Shown piece by piece: positions 17,026-27,369 of a stretch of DNA of 64,000 bases. Below the pieces are notes generated by a model that was given only the letters and a program-made list of their open reading frames with translations, had not been told where the DNA came from and did not search any database. How positions within the stretch are numbered: the first letter of the stretch is position 1; the number at the start of each line of letters is the position of its first letter. Both the position numbers and the translations under genes were made by a program. Source of the DNA: Bacteroidota bacterium (GTDB taxonomy: Bacteria; Bacteroidota; Bacteroidia; Sphingobacteriales; Sphingobacteriaceae); assembly GCA_023450085.1 (NCBI GenBank), contig JAEXHI010000022.1, positions 412,406 through 476,405 on the forward strand, read 5' to 3'.

Positions 17026-20000
17026 ATGAAGATCCATTTTACGCTTTTCACTTTAGCCCTATTGGCATGCCTTAATGTAGTTGCACAACAAAAATTATCA
17101 AACAGCAAAACTTCTGGAGATTATACTTACATCTATCAGCTTACCGATAAGGAGATGTTTGATATTGCGCTGGCAGATAAATACGCCATCAACGACAGTT
17201 ATCTTCATACTAAAGTAGATAGTTTTAAAATTGCCACTAAGTACTCGGGCAAGCTTCCCTATGGAAACTATCTATATGCAACGCCTATCAAAAACCGATG
17301 GGAATATAAACTACAGGATCATAAAAATGTAGAGATCGCATTTGTAAACGATCAAAGGCATTTTCAGTTTTACGTGAAAGACTTAAAAGGAAACTTAATT
17401 AAAGATGCAGAGGTACACATAGGCAAAGGCAAAAAGGTAGCTTACGATCAAGTAACAGGTTTATATAAAAGCAGCTATCAGAAAAAAGATGAGGTCATTA
17501 AAGTAAAACATCAAAATGTAAGTAACTTTTTCTCTTTCGAAATTGAAGAACGATACGACTATAAACGAGATTGGAGCTTGGCTAAACGTGTATTATACAG
17601 TTCTCCCGTTAAATACACTTGGATGCCTTTCAAAAATCTATACCGAAAAATAAAGTACTCACACAAGAAACAGAAGCAATACAGAGGGTATATGGTTTTT
17701 AGCAAGCCTAAATACAAACCTTTGGATACCGTACAGTTTAAAGCCTACGTGGTGGACAAAAACGGTAAAGAAATTAAGCCGCAAGATTTAGAGGTAGTTT
17801 TTTTTAAAGATTATCAAAGTAGAAAGACTTTAACCACGCTTACCCCTTATCGTAATGGCGCTTATGAATACAGTTTTGTATTAGCCGACTCGCTTAACAT
17901 GACTTTAGATCGTAGATATCAGATTTGGTTGGTAGAAAAGGGTAAGAAAGCGAACGAAGGAGTAGTCCTAAATGAGAGTTTTTTTTATGAAGAATACGAA
18001 CTAAAAAGCATCGACTTTAAATTGAGGGCGAGCAAACCCACATTTGCTAAAAACGATTCGGTTACTCTTTTTATGAAAGCCACAGATGAAAACGAATTGG
18101 CGGTGCCCGATGGGAGAGTAAAGCTATCTGTAACGACTTCCAATGTTAAAAAATACACCAATAAAGTTGTTTTTGTGCCTGATACGCTTTGGACAAAGGA
18201 ACTCAAATTAGAGCCAGTAGGAGAAACAAAATTGGTTATTCCTGCACATCTGTTTCCCGATGCTGAAATCGATTTTAGGGTGAATGCCCAGTTTTTAAAT
18301 TCCAATAATGAAAGTAGAAATGCCAATGTAGTTTTGACCAGAGAAGATGCAGAAGCTGATTTGATTACCGTAAAATTGGAGAAAGATAGCTTAGCTTTTT
18401 ATAACAAAGAAAGCAAGCCTTTTAATCAGGCCTTTCTCCTCAAATCTTTTTCATTTAACGATGAGCTTTTGGATTCGGTAACCGTGAATACTCCCAAAAT
18501 AAAAGCAGACTATAGGGCCGAGTATTATGAGCTACATTATGCAGGTAAACAGCAAGATTATTACCTTACCGACAATAAACCACAACTTTCCATTGCCGCC
18601 CAGCATATCAAAGATTCAGTTAGGATACAGATCAATAACGAACACAAAATTCCTTTTTGGTACACGGTGTTTTCTGGGAATGCCGTGAAATTTAAAGGAT
18701 ATACTACAAAATTAGATACGCTGATCAAGCATAGTAATTCAAAAGCGGTACATATTAGCATCAGTTATTTTTGGGACAATGAAGAAAGAACCCACCAAGC
18801 CAGTACCTTTTATAACCCCAACGAGTTAAATGTAAAACTCATTGCACCAGATATGGTGTATCCAGGACAAAAAGTAAATATGTTGGTAAAGGTCACGGAC
18901 GTAGATTCGAAACCTGTATCAGATGTAGATGTTACCGCATATGCACACACCACTAAATTTGGTGAAGTTAGACAACCCTATCTGCCAAGGTTTTCGAAAA
19001 ACTATTACAGTCGCAAACTAAAGGAAAAAGTAGAAGCAGATGAACTAACTGCTTCTGGTGAATTTAAACTATTGTGGGCCAAATGGGCAAAATTGCTCCG
19101 ATTGGATACTGTAGAGTACTACAAATTTACCAACCATAACGATTTGTACCTCATTACCGAAAAAGCTAAAAATAATATTACCCAATTTGCACCCTTTGTT
19201 ATTAACGATGGGCGGATTGAGCCTGTAAATGTGGTTTACGTGGATGATGTTCCTGTGTTTTTTGATAAAGCAGATCAACTGACTTCTTATGCATTTGAAA
19301 TTACCCCAGGTAAACATAAAATAGGACTTAGAACGGCCACCAGAAAGGTTGTTTTAAAAGAAGTAGAAATGCTAGCAGGTAAAAAGACCATTTTTAGCGT
19401 TTACTCGCAATCAAAAAATGCCAATACCATGATTACTGCCGAAAAAAATGTACTTAGCGATCAGGAAGCGCAGCGATTGGACAGGTACATGATGAGGATC
19501 ACCAATTTTAATCAGCCTTATGATAAATTGTTGATGGGCTATGATAGCACTACGGTACTTTTAAATGCTCCTCAAAAAAATGTTGGTGCTGAGTTTTTAG
19601 TGGGACCTTTTAAAGATAATCTACTGCTGTATAAAACAGAAGATTTTTCTCATCAGTTTATTCGCGAATCGGGCTATACCTACACTTTTTTTCCAGGTTT
19701 GATCAAGCAGAAATCATTCCGAGGTCCTTTTGCCTTTGATCAAACACTTTCCTCTACACCTAGATTGGGTAACGACAGCTATTTACAGCATGTGATTAAC
19801 AAGGTAGAAATTGACAGCATTTGGAACGACTATTTAGATTTAAGAAGTTACACCACGGCATTGTTTCAAAATGAACAGCCAAGAGGCGTGTCTATAGGCA
19901 GGTTACAGTTTAAACTGGCCGATAGTTTAATTGAAGCACCTTACCTAAAGAACATCGTGGTTTATCAACCTGAACGTCCAAGTTTCATGCACATTTACCA

Positions 20001-22800
20001 AGGCAGTGCACAACGGGAAATTAGATTGGAAGGAGGTACTTATAAAATCATGTTCTTGCTGAAAGATAATTCTTATTACTTGGTCGAAAACGTAAAAGTC
20101 AAATCCAACGGCATCAACTATTATGAGTGGAACTCGCTTAAAGCTAAGAAAGCAGATCAAAAAAGTTTAGCGCTCGACAAGTATATTAAAACGTTAAAAC
20201 GCAGCGGAAATAAAATAGACCATACAGTGCTGGAGGCAATTAACGACAAGGAGATTGAAGATTATGCCATTTATAATAACCCTGTGACTGGACGGGTTTT
20301 GTCAAAAAGTGATAAACTAGCCGTACCAGGTGCTACCGTAAAAGTAGTGGGCTTAAAACAAGGGGTATCTACCAATGCAAATGGATATTTTAAAATAGAT
20401 GCACCTGAAAAAGGAAAGCTGAGCATTATGTCAATAGGTTATAACAGCAAGGAGGTAGATATCAAATCAGGAAATTTAGGAGATATTTACTTAGAGGAAA
20501 GTTCGAGCTTTCTTCAAGAGATTGTGGTAACAGGTTATGGAACCATGAAGAGAAGCGAGCTTACAGGTTCGGTTTCTACCGTTCGTTTAGAAGGTTTCTT
20601 GCAAGGAAGCGCAGCAGGTGTTGTTGTAGGTGGAAGCGATAAAATTATGATTAGAGGCAATTCGTCCATCAATGCAAACGAGCAACCTTTGGTCATTATT
20701 GATGGAGTCCCGTTTTCGGGCGATATGACAAGTCTAAATAAAGATGACTTGACAGATATTACCATTCTTAAAGATACTAGCGCAGTAGCTATTTACGGAG
20801 CTAGGGCGGCCAATGGCGTAGTCATCATCAAAACCAAAAAAGGAAATACTGCCATAAACGAAGCAGGAGAACTGATCGCGCAGCAACAGACTATGCGTAC
20901 TAATTTTTCTGATGTGGGTTTTTGGAAACCTAAATTGAATACCAATCAGGATGGTAATGCCACCTTCACCGTAAAATTTCCAGATGATATTACCAGTTGG
21001 AATGCCAATGTAATTGCCATGAACGGCAAGAAACAGTTGGGGACTACTACTGCCAAAATAAAATCCTTCAAATCGTTAAGTGCTAATTTAACCGCTCCTC
21101 AGTTTGCCATTCAAGGCGATAGCATTAATATTATTGGGAAACTGATGAACTATTCGCCAATAGAAGAAAAAGTAGTTAGAAAAATGAGCTACAACCAACA
21201 ACCACGATTGAATAGTTCAGTTACCATTAAAAACTCATTGATCGATACTATTCCAGTAAAGGCAGTAGCCGATAAAGACAGCTTGAACTTTGAGTACACC
21301 TTAACGCAGGACAATGGCTATTTTGATGGTGAGATTAGGAAAATACCAGTATTTGAAAAAGGTGTCAAGGAGACCAAAGGTTACTTCAATGCCCTACATG
21401 GCGATACCACTATTAACTATAATTTCGATAAGCGTTTGGGTAAGGTAACGGTAAGGGCAGAAGCATCTGTGTTTCCTGTGTTGTTGGATGAAATGGAACA
21501 ACTATACCGTTATGAATATCTATGTAACGAACAAATGGCTTCTAAACTAAAAGGATTGCTACTTCAAAAGCAATTGAAAAGTTATTTAAAGCAAGACTTT
21601 AAGTATGAGAAGGATATCAAAAACCTCATTAGAAAGTTAAATGCTACTCAAAAAAGCCAAGGAACTTGGGGCTGGTGGCAAGACGGTAACGAAGAGATCT
21701 GGATCAGTTTACATGTAATAGAAGCACTGTTGCTATCTGAAAAAGAAGGCTATGAGGTTAATCTTAACAAAGATAAAATTTATAGTTATCTGCGTAGGCA
21801 ACTGGTAGATCAACAGGATTATAGTAAATTAAAAGTAGTGGAGCTCATGCAATTGCTCAATAATAAAGAAGTTACTAAGGATTGGTTAAATGCCATAGAG
21901 AAAAGTAAAGGCCTGTACTATGTACCAACGCTATATGATAAATTGAGTTTAATGCATTTAAAACAGGTAGCAGGAGTAAAGGTAAATATTGATAGTTTGT
22001 TGAAAATCAAAAAGAATACCATGTTTGGTAACAGTTATTGGGGCGAAAACAAAGCGGGTTTTTGGGACAATCACATCCAGAACACATTGATGGCTTATAA
22101 GATATTGAAAGCTTCAGGCAGTAATCAGCAGGAACAGCAAAAAATCATTAACTATTTCTTGGAGCAAAGAAGAGATAGCAAATGGCGAAACACCTATGAG
22201 TCTTCGTTGATATTGGAAGCGATTTTGCCAGAGTTGCTGAAAAGAAATGCAAATCAAAAGCCGTCGGAACTGGTTTTGAATGGCAATGTAGTAAAGCAAT
22301 TTCCTTATCAACAAGAGTTGGATAGGAACGATCAGCTTTCATTGCAAAAGAAAGGCGAGATGCCTATTTATTTTACCGCTTACCAGCAATTCCAAAATGT
22401 TAATCCTATAAAAGTAGATAAAGAATTTGTGGTGCGTACTTCCATTTCCCAAAAAGGAAAAGCTAGTCAAACATTAAAGGCTGGAGAAGTGGCTACATTG
22501 AAAATTGAGGTAGATGTAAAAGCTGATGCAGATTATGTAATGATAGAAGTACCAATCCCTGCAGGGTGTTCTTACGAAAACAAAACTAAAGGACATTGGG
22601 GATTAGAGACCCATCGTGAATACTTCAAGGAAAAAACATCCATTTTTTGTACCAAACTTAAACAAGGCAAGTATACTTTCGAAATTGCTTTAATGCCACG
22701 TTACAACGGACAATACACTTTAAATCCGGCCAAAGCCGAAATGATGTATTTCCCAGTATTTTTTGGACGTGAAGATTTAAAAAGCATCCGTGTCAACTAG
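17026..22800 (+). CDS. Alpha-2-macroglobulin family protein with inserted SusC-like plug segment
   Basis: A 1924-residue envelope protein with a signal peptide ending near NVVAQQKL. MG-type beta-sandwich domains fill roughly 190-1080, including YMVFSKPKYKPLDTVQFKAYV, the usual MG2 opening. Residues about 1085-1165 form a CarboxypepD_reg-like domain (GATVKVVGLKQGVSTNANGY), followed by EIVVTGYGTMKR and a TonB plug-like stretch (PLVIIDGVPFSGD...AIYGARAANGVVIIKTKKG) to about 1275, with no barrel after it. The A2M core then resumes (FWKPKLNTNQDGNATF) and has the thioester motif CNEQ at 1500-1503 and a helical alpha-alpha barrel domain. Family role: trapping proteases via the thioester. The plug insert is odd for an A2M and might dock to a receptor or TonB. 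Monocistronic. Confidence 0.88.
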   Translation: MKIHFTLFTLALLACLNVVAQQKLSNSKTSGDYTYIYQLTDKEMFDIALADKYAINDSYLHTKVDSFKIATKYSGKLPYGNYLYATPIKNRWEYKLQDHKNVEIAFVNDQRHFQFYVKDLKGNLIKDAEVHIGKGKKVAYDQVTGLYKSSYQKKDEVIKVKHQNVSNFFSFEIEERYDYKRDWSLAKRVLYSSPVKYTWMPFKNLYRKIKYSHKKQKQYRGYMVFSKPKYKPLDTVQFKAYVVDKNGKEIKPQDLEVVFFKDYQSRKTLTTLTPYRNGAYEYSFVLADSLNMTLDRRYQIWLVEKGKKANEGVVLNESFFYEEYELKSIDFKLRASKPTFAKNDSVTLFMKATDENELAVPDGRVKLSVTTSNVKKYTNKVVFVPDTLWTKELKLEPVGETKLVIPAHLFPDAEIDFRVNAQFLNSNNESRNANVVLTREDAEADLITVKLEKDSLAFYNKESKPFNQAFLLKSFSFNDELLDSVTVNTPKIKADYRAEYYELHYAGKQQDYYLTDNKPQLSIAAQHIKDSVRIQINNEHKIPFWYTVFSGNAVKFKGYTTKLDTLIKHSNSKAVHISISYFWDNEERTHQASTFYNPNELNVKLIAPDMVYPGQKVNMLVKVTDVDSKPVSDVDVTAYAHTTKFGEVRQPYLPRFSKNYYSRKLKEKVEADELTASGEFKLLWAKWAKLLRLDTVEYYKFTNHNDLYLITEKAKNNITQFAPFVINDGRIEPVNVVYVDDVPVFFDKADQLTSYAFEITPGKHKIGLRTATRKVVLKEVEMLAGKKTIFSVYSQSKNANTMITAEKNVLSDQEAQRLDRYMMRITNFNQPYDKLLMGYDSTTVLLNAPQKNVGAEFLVGPFKDNLLLYKTEDFSHQFIRESGYTYTFFPGLIKQKSFRGPFAFDQTLSSTPRLGNDSYLQHVINKVEIDSIWNDYLDLRSYTTALFQNEQPRGVSIGRLQFKLADSLIEAPYLKNIVVYQPERPSFMHIYQGSAQREIRLEGGTYKIMFLLKDNSYYLVENVKVKSNGINYYEWNSLKAKKADQKSLALDKYIKTLKRSGNKIDHTVLEAINDKEIEDYAIYNNPVTGRVLSKSDKLAVPGATVKVVGLKQGVSTNANGYFKIDAPEKGKLSIMSIGYNSKEVDIKSGNLGDIYLEESSSFLQEIVVTGYGTMKRSELTGSVSTVRLEGFLQGSAAGVVVGGSDKIMIRGNSSINANEQPLVIIDGVPFSGDMTSLNKDDLTDITILKDTSAVAIYGARAANGVVIIKTKKGNTAINEAGELIAQQQTMRTNFSDVGFWKPKLNTNQDGNATFTVKFPDDITSWNANVIAMNGKKQLGTTTAKIKSFKSLSANLTAPQFAIQGDSINIIGKLMNYSPIEEKVVRKMSYNQQPRLNSSVTIKNSLIDTIPVKAVADKDSLNFEYTLTQDNGYFDGEIRKIPVFEKGVKETKGYFNALHGDTTINYNFDKRLGKVTVRAEASVFPVLLDEMEQLYRYEYLCNEQMASKLKGLLLQKQLKSYLKQDFKYEKDIKNLIRKLNATQKSQGTWGWWQDGNEEIWISLHVIEALLLSEKEGYEVNLNKDKIYSYLRRQLVDQQDYSKLKVVELMQLLNNKEVTKDWLNAIEKSKGLYYVPTLYDKLSLMHLKQVAGVKVNIDSLLKIKKNTMFGNSYWGENKAGFWDNHIQNTLMAYKILKASGSNQQEQQKIINYFLEQRRDSKWRNTYESSLILEAILPELLKRNANQKPSELVLNGNVVKQFPYQQELDRNDQLSLQKKGEMPIYFTAYQQFQNVNPIKVDKEFVVRTSISQKGKASQTLKAGEVATLKIEVDVKADADYVMIEVPIPAGCSYENKTKGHWGLETHREYFKEKTSIFCTKLKQGKYTFEIALMPRYNGQYTLNPAKAEMMYFPVFFGREDLKSIRVN

Positions 22801-22869
22801 TATCGGCAACTTATGGCGCATAAAAAATAACGATCTACAAGGATAAAATCTGAGAACTCAAATGCCCTA

Positions 22870-22901
22870 CGTTCTCGGGAACGATTGCGCAAATATTTGC
22901 G
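22870..22901. promoter_or_regulatory. Paired operator-like palindromes upstream of hexuronate cluster
   Basis: Two adjacent palindromes: CGTTCTCGGGAACG (22870-22883, one imperfect pair) and CGCAAATATTTGCG (22888-22901, perfect). They lie about 120-150 bp before uxaB, in the only sizeable gap ahead of the cluster. The form resembles LacI-family operators of Bacteroidota sugar loci; the regulator is not encoded in the window. Confidence 0.55.
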
Positions 22902-23020
22902 TTCAAATAGGGATTTTACTAGCATAAATTATGTAGAATTGTTTCGACCAAATGCTAGTAACGGTACATTATGTCTCTTTGCTAGCTCAAAAAACAAGTT
23001 GAAAAGCAGTATATAGAGAG

Positions 23021-24535
23021 ATGATTTTATCAAAAGATAATCTGAAATTGATAGCCACTGAGAATGTGGTGATGCCAAGCCCGCAAATCTTTGATTTACC
23101 AGAGAAGGTATTGCAGTTTGGAACAGGGGTGTTGTTGAGAGGCTTACCAGATTACTTTATTGATAAAGCTAACCGCGAAGGTATTTTCAATGGTCGTATT
23201 GCAGTAGTGAAATCGACAGGTGCTAACACCTCCGAGTTTGATAGCCAAGATGCGTTGTATACGCTTTGTGTACGTGGCATTGAAAATGGAATTCCTGTTT
23301 CAGAGAACATCATTTCATCAGCAATCAGTAGGGTAATTGCTGCTGAAAAAGATTGGCAGTTAATTTTAGAGATTGCCAAATCGGAAGAATTACAAATCGT
23401 TATTTCTAATACTACCGAAGTAGGAATTCAATATGTAGAAGAAAACATTCAATTGAATCCACCTAGTTCTTTCCCCGCAAAATTATTAGCGGTACTTTAT
23501 GAGCGTTACCAAGCTTTTAATGGTCAGGCAAATAAAGGATTGGTGATTGTAGCCACGGAACTCATTCCTGATAATGGAAAAAAACTGGGCGAAATTGTAC
23601 TTAAACTGGCTCATTACAACCAATTGGAAGCAAGCTTTATGGCTTGGTTAGTACAAGCCAATCATTTCTGTAATTCTTTGGTAGATAGGATTGTACCTGG
23701 TAAGCCAGATGCCGAAACCTATGCCGTTTTGCAAGAAGAGTTAGGTTATGAAGATACTTTGCTTTCAATGACCGAACCTTATCGTTTGTGGGCCATTGAA
23801 GGAGGTAAACATGTTGCAGAAGTACTTTCTTTTGCTACGGTAGATCAAGGAGTGATCATTGCCGAAGACATTGAAATATACAGGGAGCTAAAAGTACGCT
23901 TGCTAAATGGCACGCATACCCTAAGCTCGGGTATTGCCTTTTTATTAGGCATTGATACCGTTAAAAATGCGATGAATAATGAATTGATGACCAGTTATAT
24001 CGAGACCTTAATGGCCAATGAAATAGCTCCAGCAATTCCTTATAAAGTGGATAAAAAGCAAACTGATGCCTTTGCCAACAGTGTTAAAGATCGTTTTGCG
24101 AATCCTTCCATCGAGCATTTATGGATCAGCATTGCATTTCAGTACAGTATGAAGATGAAGATCAGAATACTACCATTGTTACTGAATTACTATAAAATAT
24201 TTAATCAAGTTCCGGCGAATATTGCCCTTGGCTTTGCCGCTTACTTGGCCTTTTCTCGTGCGGAGAGAAAAGAGAACAATCTATATTTTGGTTTGGATAA
24301 TGGTGCGAGTTATCGGTTAAACGATGACTCTGCACCTTATTTATTTGAAAAATACAGCCAAAATCAAGAGAACTTTGTAGAAGAAGTTTTAACAGACCAA
24401 GCTTTTTGGGGAGCTAACCTGAGCCAATTAGCTGGTTTTGTACCAGCGGTAAAAGCACAATATCAGGCGATTTTAGAAGAGGGGATAGAAGCAGTGTTGA
24501 CCAAACAAATGTCGGCGCAGCTTAAAGCAATATAA
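23021..24535 (+). CDS. uxaB: Tagaturonate reductase (altronate oxidoreductase)
   Basis: A 504-residue NAD-dependent long-chain mannitol-dehydrogenase-type enzyme. The opening has the Rossmann-like QFGTGVLLRGLPDYFID and later VKSTG; the catalytic-domain signature is VRLLNGTHTLSSGIAFL, close to the family's K-x5-N-x2-H pattern. It reduces D-tagaturonate to D-altronate in galacturonate breakdown. Length fits E. coli UxaB. It is the first gene of the hexuronate cluster, and its stop codon directly abuts the ATG of uxaA, indicating coupling. An adjacent operator-like pair of palindromes lies upstream. Confidence 0.92.
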   Translation: MILSKDNLKLIATENVVMPSPQIFDLPEKVLQFGTGVLLRGLPDYFIDKANREGIFNGRIAVVKSTGANTSEFDSQDALYTLCVRGIENGIPVSENIISSAISRVIAAEKDWQLILEIAKSEELQIVISNTTEVGIQYVEENIQLNPPSSFPAKLLAVLYERYQAFNGQANKGLVIVATELIPDNGKKLGEIVLKLAHYNQLEASFMAWLVQANHFCNSLVDRIVPGKPDAETYAVLQEELGYEDTLLSMTEPYRLWAIEGGKHVAEVLSFATVDQGVIIAEDIEIYRELKVRLLNGTHTLSSGIAFLLGIDTVKNAMNNELMTSYIETLMANEIAPAIPYKVDKKQTDAFANSVKDRFANPSIEHLWISIAFQYSMKMKIRILPLLLNYYKIFNQVPANIALGFAAYLAFSRAERKENNLYFGLDNGASYRLNDDSAPYLFEKYSQNQENFVEEVLTDQAFWGANLSQLAGFVPAVKAQYQAILEEGIEAVLTKQMSAQLKAI

Positions 24536-26179
24536 ATGAAACAACAAGTATTAAAAGTACATCCAAAAGACAACGTTTTGGTAGCCCTTACTAACCTAAA
24601 GGCTGGCCAAATTGTTGGTTATAGGGGTGCCAATTATCAATTGGTAGATGATGTGGATGCTAAGCATAAATTCTATACACAGGATATGCAGGCTGGCGAT
24701 GAAGTGTACATGTATGGCACTTTGGTAGGTAAAATTCAGTTTCCAGTAAAACTGGGTACCAGAATGACTACCGATAACCTTAAACATGCTGCTGCACCTT
24801 ATGAGTACAGACCTTATCACTACGAGTGGCATGCGCCTGATGTTTCAAAATTTGAAGGCAGAACCTTTAATGGCTATCACCGTTCAGATGGTAAAGTAGG
24901 TACAGCCAACTACTGGTTGTTTATTCCAACTGTTTTTTGCGAAAACAGGAACTTGGATGTCATTAAGGAAGCTTTGCACAATGAATTGGGCTATGCGGTA
25001 ACGGCAAAATATAAAAACTACACTCGTCATTTAGTGGAAGCCTATCAAAACGGTACCGCTATTTCGTCTTTAGATGCACCGCTTTCTTTTGGAGAAGCGC
25101 AACACGACCGACTTTTCAAGAATATTGATGGCATTAAGTTTTTAAACCATCAAGGTGGTTGTGGTGGAATTAGACAAGACGCTGCTGTATTGAGCAAACT
25201 TTTGGCTGCTTATGCCGACCATCCCAATGTAGCGGGCGTAACGGTGTTGAGCTTGGGATGCCAAAACTTACAGCTTACTGATTTTGCTGCCGATTTAAAA
25301 GAACGCAATCCAAATTTTGATAAGCCACTTTTCATTTTCGAGCAACAGCAATCGCAAAGCGAAGAAAATATGATTGCCCTAGCCATCAAAAAAACTTTTG
25401 AAGGGTTAGTGGAAGCCAATAAAATAGAAAGGCAGCCAGCTCCTTTAAACAAAATGAATTTAGGGGTTAAATGTGGAGGAAGCGATGGATTTAGCGGTAT
25501 TTCTGCCAACCCAGCGGTAGGTTACTGTGCAGATTTGCTAGTGGCTTTGGGTGGTACGGTATTGCTAGCTGAATTTCCCGAATTGTGTGGTGCAGAGCAG
25601 AACATGATTGATAGGACGATAGAAGAAGAGTCTGCACGTAAATTTATGAAGTTGATGGGCGCTTATAGCGAAGCCGCTGAAAATGCAGGATCTGGTTTTC
25701 ACATGAATCCATCACCAGGGAATATTAAAGACGGTTTAATTACCGATGCCATTAAAAGTAATGGTGCAGCCAAAAAAGGTGGAACATCACCTATTGTGGA
25801 TGTACTTGATTATACAGAACCTGCCACCAAACCAGGCTTAAATTTGGTGTGTACCCCAGGTAATGATGTAGAAGCCACTACAGGCAAGGCCGCAAGTGGT
25901 GCAACCCTAATTTTGTTTACCACAGGCTTAGGTACGCCAACGGGAAATCCTGTTTGTCCTGTAATTAAAGTAGCCACGAATAATGCCTTAACTAAACGTA
26001 TGGGGGATATTATTGACATCAATACTGGACCAGTGATAGAGGGAGAGAAAACCATTGAAGAAATGGGAGAAGACATTTTGGAGTACTGCATTAAAGCTGC
26101 CAGTGGCGAAGTGATTCCCAAAGCAGTATTGCTTAACCAAGATGATTTTATTCCGTGGAAAAGAGGTGTTTCCTTGTAA
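24536..26179 (+). CDS. uxaA: Altronate dehydratase
   Basis: A 547-residue UxaA-type dehydratase. It has the N-terminal SAF domain (residues about 1-100, VHPKDNVLVALTNLKAGQIV) and a C-terminal catalytic domain with NHQGGCGG, SLGCQNLQ, KCGGSDGFSGISANPAVG and ELCGAEQ, cysteine-containing motifs expected for the iron-binding active site. It dehydrates D-altronate to 2-keto-3-deoxy-D-gluconate. Fusion of both domains in one chain is the usual arrangement. It starts on the base after the uxaB stop. Confidence 0.94.
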   Translation: MKQQVLKVHPKDNVLVALTNLKAGQIVGYRGANYQLVDDVDAKHKFYTQDMQAGDEVYMYGTLVGKIQFPVKLGTRMTTDNLKHAAAPYEYRPYHYEWHAPDVSKFEGRTFNGYHRSDGKVGTANYWLFIPTVFCENRNLDVIKEALHNELGYAVTAKYKNYTRHLVEAYQNGTAISSLDAPLSFGEAQHDRLFKNIDGIKFLNHQGGCGGIRQDAAVLSKLLAAYADHPNVAGVTVLSLGCQNLQLTDFAADLKERNPNFDKPLFIFEQQQSQSEENMIALAIKKTFEGLVEANKIERQPAPLNKMNLGVKCGGSDGFSGISANPAVGYCADLLVALGGTVLLAEFPELCGAEQNMIDRTIEEESARKFMKLMGAYSEAAENAGSGFHMNPSPGNIKDGLITDAIKSNGAAKKGGTSPIVDVLDYTEPATKPGLNLVCTPGNDVEATTGKAASGATLILFTTGLGTPTGNPVCPVIKVATNNALTKRMGDIIDINTGPVIEGEKTIEEMGEDILEYCIKAASGEVIPKAVLLNQDDFIPWKRGVSL

Positions 26180-26292
26180 TCACTTCAAATTTTATAAACA
26201 TAAACGTCGTTTTGACGTATATTAGCCAAAACCATCCGTCATTAAAATGAGGACCAAACCAAAACCTCTAATGATGGAACAAAATATAGAAA

Positions 26293-27123
26293 ATGAAACA
26301 AATACAAGCAGTACACTCAGAAGATTTCAAGAGCTACGACACCGAAAAAATCAGAGAAAGATTTTTATTGGACGACTTGAAAGCGACAGACAAAGCGAAT
26401 TTTGTCTATTCACACTACGACAGAATGATTACTGGATTGATTACACCAGTAAACAGCGTGGTAGATTTAGGTAATTATGATATTTTACGTGCCGAGTATT
26501 TCTTGGAAAGAAGAGAGCTGGGCATCATCAACGTAGGTGGTGAAGGTACCATTGTAGCTGATGGAACAAGCTATGATTTAGCAAAGAAAGATTGTTTATA
26601 CTTAGGTAAAGGTGTTAAAGAAGTGAAGTTTAGCAGTAAAGATAGCAGCAATCCTGCTGTTTTTTATGCCCTTTCAGCACCAGCGCATACTAGCTATCCT
26701 ACCACTTTTGCAAGCCATGCAGATGTTTTCTCGGCTGATTTAGGTGCTGTAGAAACCGCTAACGAGCGTCGTATTTCTCGTTATATCCATAAAGATGGTA
26801 TCCAAAGCTGTCAATTGGTAATGGGCTTAACCTCATTATCAACAGGCTCTATCTGGAATACTATTCCTCCACATACCCACGACAGAAGAATGGAAGTTTA
26901 CTTCTATTTTGATGTAGAGGCGGATCAAAGGGTCATCCATTTTATGGGGCAGCCACAACAAACCCGTCACATTGTAATGGCTAACCACGAAGCAGTTTTA
27001 TCACCATCATGGAGTATCCACTCTGGAGCTGGTACCAAAAACTACAGCTTCATTTGGGGTATGGCAGGTGAGAACTTGGACTATGCAGACATGGACACCT
27101 TCGCAGTTGGAGAACTGAGATAA
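26293..27123 (+). CDS. kduI: 5-dehydro-4-deoxy-D-glucuronate isomerase
   Basis: A 276-residue cupin isomerase, close to the E. coli KduI length. The metal site is visible as IPPHTHDRRMEVYFYFD (two His and Glu), with a further His expected in GTKNYSFIWGMAGEN nearby; the N-terminal YDTEKIRERFLLDDL is also family-like. It converts 4-deoxy-L-threo-5-hexosulose uronate, formed from unsaturated pectin oligomers, to 3-deoxy-D-glycero-2,5-hexodiulosonate. Start at ATG 26293; an overlapping frame from 26247 is a shadow. Follows uxaA after about 110 bp. Confidence 0.93.
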   Translation: MKQIQAVHSEDFKSYDTEKIRERFLLDDLKATDKANFVYSHYDRMITGLITPVNSVVDLGNYDILRAEYFLERRELGIINVGGEGTIVADGTSYDLAKKDCLYLGKGVKEVKFSSKDSSNPAVFYALSAPAHTSYPTTFASHADVFSADLGAVETANERRISRYIHKDGIQSCQLVMGLTSLSTGSIWNTIPPHTHDRRMEVYFYFDVEADQRVIHFMGQPQQTRHIVMANHEAVLSPSWSIHSGAGTKNYSFIWGMAGENLDYADMDTFAVGELR

Positions 27124-27141
27124 AAGAAATTTGCCTATTTC

Positions 27142-27254
27142 GTCATTGCGAGCTTTGCGAAGCAATCTTAAAGCGAATAGGATAATTAAATAATTAGCGG
27201 ATAAAGTACAAGGCGCACTAAAAGACTTACGAAGTTTTCAAAACTTCGTAAGTC
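27142..27254. repeat. Intergenic repeats including a 31-bp perfect palindrome
   Basis: The gap holds a CGTCATTGCGAGCTTTGCGA unit (27144 on) and, at 27224-27254, a palindrome with 15-bp arms beginning GACTTACGAAGTTTT around a single central base. Both are repeat types seen in many Bacteroidota genomes. The palindrome may act as a weak terminator or processing site between kduI and the SDR gene. Confidence 0.6.
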
Positions 27255-27369
27255 TGTGAGGTAAAAATCATCTTTGTGCTTTCGTGATAACATATAAATT
27301 AACTAATCAAGCGCAGTACACAATAGAGCTGATCTTTGCGTGCTTTGCGCCTTTGTGATAAAACATAAA

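Noticed and set aside
26247..26474. 75-codon frame overlapping the kduI start
   Set aside because: Different frame from kduI, no family features, and kduI has a normal ATG at 26293.
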